A DNA stretch of 64,000 nt from Tipula vernalis. Its lineage: Eukaryota > Arthropoda > Insecta > Diptera > Tipulidae. The position numbers were made by a program, and so were the translations under genes. This document shows positions 57,580 through 64,000 of the stretch, piece after piece. Position 1 is the stretch's first letter. Each line of letters starts with the position of its first letter. The stretch covers positions 95,581,930 through 95,645,929 of the forward strand of contig OY282560.1 in assembly GCA_958295665.1 (NCBI GenBank), given 5' to 3'. Below the pieces are notes generated by a model. The model had not been told where the DNA came from. It ran no database searches and worked only from the letters and a program-made list of their open reading frames with translations.

Positions 57580-59794
57580 GGATGATGTGAGGTATGTAGA
57601 TGTCATGACGAGGTGAGTAAGTCGACTACCTTCCCTTCTTTCCTTCCTTATTCCTTTTGCGGTCTAGACAGACATTTTCATGCTTTGGAAAACCCACCCC
57701 ATTTCCCCTGAGTTCTAGTCGGCTTAGCATGACCGTACCAAAGCCTCTGAATCTGTATTTTTTCTGATAACACCCAATATCAAAAATATTGGCAATGTTA
57801 CAGTGGCCCATGTAAAATTGCAAGCCAAACGTGGTTGGTAAATTATCGTACCGAAAGAAATCCCAAAGGGAACGGCAAATAAAACTCCAAAATTTGTCTC
57901 GCAATTTTCCTATTTTATTTCGTAAAGCCAAAAACGAAATGTTGTTGATGATTCTCAATTTTGAGTGAAAAGAATTTCTTGAATTTTTAACAATTTAATT
58001 TTTATTTATTTATTAATAATTGTTGTAGCCGGTTTAATAGAATTGTACAATGTGTGCCCCATCCGTAACTCTTGGCTGGCGACACAATTAAAAGGATATT
58101 GACCGTTCGTTTTGTTGTGGCACGATGTGGACAATTATCCGTCTAATTCAATATCTAAAAACTCATAAAATTAAATAAATACTGGCAAAAGATAATTTTC
58201 TTAAATACGTTTATAGTATTGTAGTGTTGTCTTCTCTGGAAATTAGAAAATTAAATATATTTTTCCCCATTTTTATTGGAAAATAAATATTTACATTTGA
58301 TTTAAAATCTCATTTTCTTATTATTTCCTTTCTTTGTCGTATAAATAAGTATATATCATCATCACCTTTTTTGTGTTCTGTTTAAATAATTCCAGTAAAT
58401 AATTTTCCCACTCTACATCTAAAATATTCAAGGAATTTATAAAGATGAGTAAGTAAATACGTATCTATTGCTCCCACAGGCCACACAATTGAACACAAGT
58501 TGTTTTTTTTTTTTCTAAATTAATTTTTTCTTATGTCAATATGCAAAATTAAAAATTATCAATTTCTTATCAACATTTTTACTTTTTGTTTTCGGGAAAT
58601 TTAATAATTTTCATGTAAACTTTTCGGTTAATTACATGAAACAATTTGTTATAATAATCTATGAAAAAATAGAAACGCTGCAACATCAATATTAGCATGT
58701 GGCTGTGTAACGGTTGATGGAATATGATGTTATTGTACGTCACACTTATGAACTTCTAATAAATTTATAATATTTTGTGGCCAAAAAATTCCAATATTTT
58801 CAAGTGAGACATGCGTGGGGTTGTTTTAAAACGGATACAAAATATATACAAATATATTTACCTACTGACTTATGCACACAAGACATGACAAACATACAAA
58901 ATGTTTAATAAGTAGGTACACTTTATTATGTATCGGTTTTTCTGAAGATGTGCTTAAATATTTGAATAGATAATATCTATAACCAATGCCAAACCTTAAT
59001 TTTAAAATTAAGAGGTTTTTTAAATTTGCATGTGGGTACATAAATTTAAATTTTTGCTTTAGTTTTGAACATATAGATGTCACTTATTTCTTATCACAAG
59101 AGTAGGTCTACAGAGTACCAACATCAAGAAAACAAAACATTTTTTTTGTTCTTCATTCACCAAAAATCGCTGTCACTAGTACCGATTCTCTTGGAAAAAA
59201 TACGAAATTTATAATTTTTTTTTAAATTTTAATAAATAATAAATAAAAGGTAAATTTTAATCAATAAATTCTATATTCATCTCAATATAATTATGTATAA
59301 TTGTTGTGCAAATCTAACAATAAATAATTGAAATATGATATTTTATGGTCATTTTGCTCCATAAAGTTTTTGTTTATGAGTATTTATGCAATAGAAAATA
59401 AAAATCGAATCGGTCATTGCGGATAAAAATTGCTATGGCGCGCACGGGGTGTAAATTTTGATATGTAAAATGGTGCAAACAAGTATAGTTACGATAAAAT
59501 GGAAAGTTTTAATGCAATACTATTTTTGTAATATTCATGTTTTCATATGGCCGAATATCTGTAAAAAAAAAATTCAAGAACCTAATAACAAATGTGTACG
59601 AAAAGTTAGGTTAAGATGTTTTTGGCCGACCCGACATGAAAATGTTATTTTACCGCAAAATCATATCTATTTTTAGTGGTGGTTTATTTATTTTTTGACT
59701 ATTAAGCTGATGATTGAAATTTAAACAATTATCAATTACGATAAAATAATAAATAGAAATTCAATTAACCTTCAATTGTATATTTTTCCTTCAG
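57580..59794. other. Spacer and probable alpha-NAC upstream region
   Basis: The 57.6-58.2 kb part may belong to the retroelement; a 110-codon antisense frame at 57626-57958 has a coding-like mix of residues (GLQFYMGHCNIANIFDIGCY) but no family I know. The remaining about 1.6 kb is AT-rich. It should contain the promoter and a non-coding first exon of the alpha-NAC gene, because a 3' splice site stands just before its ATG. I could not place that exon; the GC-richer patch GGCGCGCACGGGGTGTAAAT near 59435-59455 is one candidate. Confidence 0.4.
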
Positions 59795-59797
59795 AAT

Positions 59798-60445
59798 ATG
59801 CCAGAACTAACAGAATTAAAAGCTGAAGCAGCCGCTACCGCTGTTCCTGAAGTGGAACCAGTGCCAGAAGATGATGCTGCTAGTGACACTGAATCAGAGG
59901 ATACTATTCCAGAATTGGAAGATGCCGGTGCTGGATCTGTACAATTAGAAACAGGTGCCACAGGTTTACCCATTGATATGGTCTCAAAGGCAAAACAATC
60001 TCGTGGTGAAAAGAAAGCCCGAAAAATTATGTCAAAACTTGGCTTGAAACCAATTCAAGGTGTTAATCGTGTCACAATTCGTAAATCAAAGAATATTTTG
60101 TTTGTTATCAACAATCCAGATGTCTATAAAAATCCTCACAGCGATACATATATAATATTTGGTGAAGCTAAAATTGAAGATTTATCACAACAGGCACAAG
60201 TTGCGGCTGCTGAAAAATTCAAGGCACCTGAAGCATCACCGGCTGCTGGAGATTCAGCTGGAACAACAACAGTCGTAGCACCAATTGCCGAAGAAGATGA
60301 AGAGGAGGTTGATGAAACGGGTGTCGATGAAAAGGATATTGAACTCGTTATGTCACAAGCAAATGTACCCCGTGCAAGAGCTATTCGTGCACTGAAAAAT
60401 AACCAAAATGACATCGTTAACGCTATTATGGAGTTAACGATGTAA
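59798..60445 (+). CDS. Nacalpha: Nascent polypeptide-associated complex subunit alpha
   Basis: Alpha-NAC pairs with beta-NAC at the ribosomal exit tunnel, shields emerging nascent chains and prevents mistargeting to the ER. The 215-residue protein has an acidic N-terminus (residues 1-50). The NAC domain covers about 71-135 ([51 protein letters not shown]). An Ala/Glu-rich linker follows, then a C-terminal UBA domain at about 176-213 ([35 protein letters not shown]). The length matches the fly protein (about 217). The ATG lies three bases into an exon, right after a TTTTTCCTTCAG splice acceptor (59783-59794), so a 5' untranslated exon is spliced on. The coding sequence is one uninterrupted exon. 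NADK2 starts 0.6 kb downstream on the same strand. Confidence 0.97.
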   Translation: MPELTELKAEAAATAVPEVEPVPEDDAASDTESEDTIPELEDAGAGSVQLETGATGLPIDMVSKAKQSRGEKKARKIMSKLGLKPIQGVNRVTIRKSKNILFVINNPDVYKNPHSDTYIIFGEAKIEDLSQQAQVAAAEKFKAPEASPAAGDSAGTTTVVAPIAEEDEEEVDETGVDEKDIELVMSQANVPRARAIRALKNNQNDIVNAIMELTM

Positions 60446-60583
60446 ATATATATCCAACAGAATAAGAAAATACGAAACGTTTATTAAATTGTATTGTAGT
60501 TCTCTCAAACATCATTTTGTTCTTTAAAATTTAATTATAAAAAAAAAGAAAATCATCATTCATCGATTTATATGTTTTATGTA

Positions 60584-60589
60584 AATAAA
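60584..60589 (+). terminator. Probable alpha-NAC polyadenylation signal
   Basis: AATAAA 139 bases after the stop codon; another AATAAA follows at about 60607. Which is used cannot be told from sequence. Confidence 0.6.
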
Positions 60590-60619
60590 ATGTATTCTCA
60601 TTAAAAAATAAAAAAAGCT

Positions 60620-61056
60620 CATCTAAAAAAACGTGATTTTAATTTCCGCAACAAAAAGCTTGGGGTGGTTTATTTTCCTTTTTTTTTTTTTCTATATACT
60701 GGCAATACTAAAATGAATATGTCAAACAGCTGTTGAGATGTGTTTATTGCATTTGTGTCAAGCTGCATAGTTGAATAGTTCATATTATCTATTTTGAAAA
60801 AAATTAATACATCATAATTATTATTTATGTACATACATTAATTGTGACATAAACAAAAAGTGTTATCTTGTTGTCTCAACTGTAAAAAACATTAGTGTCT
60901 ACTCATCTCATAATCTATCTATATTAACAGTTCGGTACTTTTTTTTCGTTTAATGTGTGCCATAACCTAAACATAATCAGTTTTAATTTATTTTATTTAA
61001 AAGTGTGTTAATTTATATAAATGTGAAATACAAATTGAAAGAAAAATTTTAACCAA
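60620..61056 (+). promoter_or_regulatory. Intergenic region with the presumed NADK2 promoter
   Basis: About 440 bases between the alpha-NAC poly(A) signals and the NADK2 start codon. AT-rich, with no clear TATA/initiator pair that I would defend. The assignment rests on position only. Confidence 0.4.
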
Positions 61057-63829
61057 ATGTTTGTTGTAAATCGGATATTCAAAAAAGGTACTTTATCGCT
61101 GTGGTTGCATATTATATTTGTGATTCTATGCTGCATGATGTAATTTATGATTTTACTCGCAATTTTTATTTTTTTTTTTGTCATAATAAAATATTTCCAT
61201 AACAAAAAAATACGCGTGATATTACTTTACTGTGATTAAAAGCAAAGAAAACAACAATTAAATGACGACAAGTATATTTTGAACCAATTATTTTGTTATC
61301 AAGATTAACATAAAAATCTATACCAACATACGTAGTATGTGTGTACAATAAACACACGAAAAGGTTACCAGACGATTCAATATTTACTTTAATCTAATTA
61401 AATTATGCAAGGGTGAAGGTATCAAAATCATAAGTTCAAGCATTTCAAAAATCAATAATTTCTTATCAGTATATTACATAAAACATTTTTCTGTAGCCGA
61501 TTTTTAAATATTGCATCTAAAACATTCTTGCGACGATTCCAATCGGAGTTAAATGTCCAGCAAGCGTAGATACCTGCTAACCTTTAGCAAGCGCATTCAC
61601 TTCGAAGAGATAGCAAAATTATTACCGTTCACGTTTGTTCACTACTAAATTTGCAAAATATTCAATAAACACGTGATACGAAGAAGATGTAGAGTAATAA
61701 ACGTTTATTATGAATTAATTGAATCATTTTTTTTTTATACATATAATAAAAATAATCTTTAATTTAAAGAATTGAATTCAAAACGTAATACCCTAATATG
61801 TCTGTATATTCATTTGATTTAAATTTCAGGCTTTAGATTAGTAAACACAATTGGACTGAAAATACAATGTCGAACATATACCGAACCAAGTAGTGCATTT
61901 AAATTACGTAAAGCTCTATTAATCAGTAAGCTTACACGATATGAATTTGAACGGTATCGTCATCCGCAACTAAATGAACAGGAACTTGAGAAAAAAATTC
62001 GTGAACGTGGTACTGATTATGAAACGCTTATCACATATCACAATCTTCATAAAAGATTTGAGACAAAAGTGATAAAAGGTTTTCAAGAATGGGGTGTTGA
62101 AGTAGATGTCGTCAATCGGACGACAATAAATACGGAAAAAGTTAAATGGGCCGATATGCTTGTACCAATCGGTGGTGATGGTACATTTTTATTAGCAGCC
62201 GGTCGTGCAAGTTTATTTGTTTCTGGGGGTGATCACTGCGTCCCAGTAGTTGGATTCAATTCGGATCCAAATCGATCAGAGGGTCGTCTTATGATTCCCC
62301 ATCAGTATTCGGTTGACGTTAAAGGTGCAATTAAACGTATATTGAAGGGTGATTTCAAATGGATGCAACGATCTCGTATTCGGACCACAGTATTGGGATC
62401 AAATAAACATTTCTCGCGTCCAATTGATTTACATGATAGCTCATCGAAACCGATACGAAATTGCCATCCGGAACCAGAATTATTAAATGAAGGCGAACGA
62501 ATTAAATATCAAGCCACTTTGAAAAGGGTACTTCCATATTTAGCGCTGAATGAAGTGTTTATTGGTGAAACGCTATCGGCTAGGGTATCAAATTTACAAT
62601 TAAAAGTTGATGATAAAGATCCTGTTTGCAAAACAAAATGCTCCGGATTATGTGTTAGCACCGGAACAGGATCAACATCTTGGTTAACAAGCATAAATCG
62701 GCTATCACATCAAAATGTTGATGATTTATTGAAAATTATAAAAGAGGAAAGTCCTACTTACAATTTCAATTTGGATCCGGGCAAAATATCAGATCTCTAT
62801 AATCGACAATTACTTTTCTCACCAAGTAAGTTTTCTAAAAACCAAAAATATATTTCAAATAATATATTCTAACCACATAAACATTTCTTTATTTTAGGTG
62901 ATCCTAGATTATGTTATTCAATACGTGAAGAAATCTGTGTTGGTGTATGGCCGGATCCGAAAGGTTTAAATTCCCGTGGTTTTGCTAAAAGCTTATTTGT
63001 TAAATCACGTTGTATTGATGCAAGTAAGTTAATATCCGATATTTGTTAACAGATCATAATATGAAACGGTTGACAGTATAAACCACATGTGAACTGATGC
63101 TATAAATGCGGAGTTTAAATAAAATCTCACTGCTGGCAGTATGTTCATTGTAATTTGGTAGATATCATATGCCGATCCTAGCGAATTTCCCAGGTATATG
63201 ATCCAGAATATACAATTCATTATGATCGTTGGTAGTAAAAAAAATCTAAATGTTTGACACTAAATTAAAATGCGGACATTATTAATATTCAGCTGTTTAT
63301 CTTATATAATTGCATTAGCGCTTACCGGTTTTATGACTGGAGCCAGCATAAACATATTATAGAATAATAGAATAAACATAAATTTTGGCTGTGAAATAAC
63401 TGTTATGTACGGATTGCTAATAAACTCGGATAACATTTTGACAAGTTTATTCTCATGTTCTAGGCTCTTTAATTCATAGTCCCAAACAATTGGTGACGTA
63501 TAAAATAATAAATATACCAATAATATATTGTAGAAAAATAAACCAACGGTTTTTGTTCGATACTCATCTAATTCGTTGATGCGAATCGAATTAAATTTAT
63601 TAGAATTCATTGTACAACAAACAAAAAAATCCCTTTTCACAATACTATTTGCTAAACAAACAGAATGAAAACAAAATGGCGGCGCATACTAACGGATTTA
63701 ATTTGAAAATTAATTACATTTTCAGGTTTAGTAATAGATGGCAGCATATCATATCCATTTAACGATGGAACAAAGGTTTTATTAGAGGTACGACCAGAGG
63801 ATGCATTATTAACCATTTCAATGGAGTAA
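61057..63829 (+). CDS. NADK2: Mitochondrial NAD kinase 2 (four exons)
   Basis: It makes NADP from NAD and ATP in mitochondria. My model joins 61057-61087, 61830-62825, 62898-63023 and 63726-63829: 1257 bases, 418 residues, all three introns in phase 1 with GT/AG ends. Exon 1 is only 31 bases (MFVVNRIFKK) and with RLVNTIGLKIQCR forms a basic, Asp/Glu-free presequence. The catalytic GGDGT lies at 125-129 (VPIGGDGTFLLAA), then VVGFNSDPNRSEGRL, the LNEVFIGETLSAR motif at about 250 and SGLCVSTGTGSTSW at about 282-295. The C-terminus has FVKSRCIDASLVIDGS and FNDGTKVLLEV, as in the animal NADK2 family (about 440 residues in human). The first donor, GTACTT, is weak, so exon 1 is the least certain part. 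Intron 3 (702 bases) holds an antisense gene. Confidence 0.93.
63029..63610 (-). CDS. Intron-nested antisense gene, multi-pass membrane protein
   Basis: Reading the minus strand, exon 1 runs 63610-63326 (95 codons) and exon 2 63259-63029 (76 codons and stop). They are joined across a 66-base intron beginning GTAAGC and ending TTTAATTTAG, in phase 0 on both sides. The 171-residue product starts MNSNKFNSIRINELDEYRTK. It has about four hydrophobic segments: TVGLFFYNILLVYLLFYTSP, PKFMFILLFYNMFMLAPVI, FFLLPTIIMNCIFWIIYLG and NSAFIASVHMWFILSTVSYY. A charged loop (ELKSLEHENKLVKMLSEFI) separates the first two. The matching splice phase, the short fly-like intron and the helical membrane pattern support a real gene. 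It lies entirely inside NADK2 intron 3, its stop five bases from that intron's 5' end. I do not recognise the family. Confidence 0.68.
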
Positions 63830-63882
63830 ATTAGAAATTTTAAGCCAAAATAACAAAACAAATACCATTATTTTTTATACAA

Positions 63883-63888
63883 AATAAA
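63883..63888 (+). terminator. Probable NADK2 polyadenylation signal
   Basis: AATAAA 54 bases after the NADK2 stop, just before the stop codon of the convergent gene, so the 3' ends of the two transcripts probably overlap. Confidence 0.55.
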
Positions 63889-63902
63889 TTAAATTTATTA
63901 TA

Positions 63903-64000
63903 TTAAACTTTTTTCTTTGTTTTATTATCGAATTTCTTTAAGGCAATATTTGTGAAACGGACATCCTTAATTTTATTGGGTTTATTGATCTTATCGCTTT
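63903..64000 (-). CDS. C-terminus of a convergent gene (partial)
   Basis: Reading in from the right edge on the minus strand, 32 codons end at a TAA (63905-63903): SDKINKPNKIKDVRFTNIAL followed by KKFDNKTKKKV. The strongly basic, Lys-rich tail is the kind found on nucleolar or RNA-binding proteins, but I cannot name it. An AATAAA-type signal follows on the same strand within 15 bases. Support is the open frame to the window edge and non-random composition; being short, it could still be chance. If real, it converges on NADK2 with 73 bases between the stops. Confidence 0.5.
   Translation of the reverse strand, partial: SDKINKPNKIKDVRFTNIALKKFDNKTKKKV

Noticed and set aside
58030..58100. CTTGGCTGGCGACACAATTA as a primer-binding site and LTR edge
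   Set aside because: It resembles a TGGCG-type site but lies downstream of the gag-protease unit and no LTR pair could be matched.
59791..60414. Antisense Ser-rich frames over alpha-NAC
   Set aside because: Complement of the acidic/alanine-rich alpha-NAC codons; the sense protein is unambiguous.
61552..61650. ATG at 61552 (MSSKRRYLLTFSKRIHFEE) as the NADK2 start
   Set aside because: The frame closes before the exon 2 acceptor and offers no donor in phase 1; the 61057 start fits better.

Overview
The window is nuclear DNA of an insect, very probably a fly (Diptera). It is AT-rich, full of TATGTACATA-type simple sequence, has short GT-AG introns, and its alpha-NAC protein is close to the Drosophila form as I remember it. 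I cannot name the species.

From 1 to about 58 kb I find no host gene I can defend. This part is a graveyard of nested transposable elements separated by AT-rich spacer. In order: a DUF4817/mariner-like transposase relic (0.6-1.1 kb); a foldback-like element with long inverted arms and 21-bp tandem repeats, carrying a mariner (6.3-9.0 kb); a pogo relic (9.1-9.4 kb); a CR1-like LINE (10.3-12.2 kb) and an RNase H relic; a 2.9-kb element with 45-bp terminal inverted repeats that contains an intact Tc1-type transposon and a broken ABCB/P-glycoprotein fragment (12.9-15.8 kb); a TTA-flanked MITE (16.3-16.8 kb); a cluster of one dispersed repeat family (18.4-21.2 kb), a further copy of which is split by an antisense LINE (23.5-26.2 kb); a mariner deletion derivative and a piggyBac relic (22.2-23.3 kb); a Ty1/copia relic (29.8-32.2 kb); a LINE with RNase H and a head-to-head inverted duplication (33.4-35.1 kb); an antisense Tc1-like element with a LINE tail inserted in it (36.5-38.6 kb); two adjoining LINEs, the second split by an unrecognised antisense Cys-rich coding relic (44.9-50.2 kb); an EnSpm/CACTA-like relic, a mariner end and a BEL/Pao relic (50.3-53.1 kb); a deleted LINE (53.2-54.8 kb); and a gypsy-type gag-protease unit with a long open gag (55.4-57.6 kb).

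The last 4 kb are different: compact, intact host genes. Alpha-NAC (59798-60445) sits 0.6 kb upstream of a four-exon mitochondrial NAD kinase 2 gene (61057-63829). On the opposite strand, inside the last NADK2 intron, I reconstruct a two-exon gene for a 171-residue multi-pass membrane protein (63610-63029). A lysine-rich C-terminus of another gene enters convergently from the right edge, with only 73 bases between the two stop codons.

The observations most worth following are this intron-nested gene, the ABCB fragment enclosed by 45-bp inverted repeats, the dispersed repeat family that acts as insertion host, the Cys-rich relic at 48 kb, and the open gag without a polymerase.
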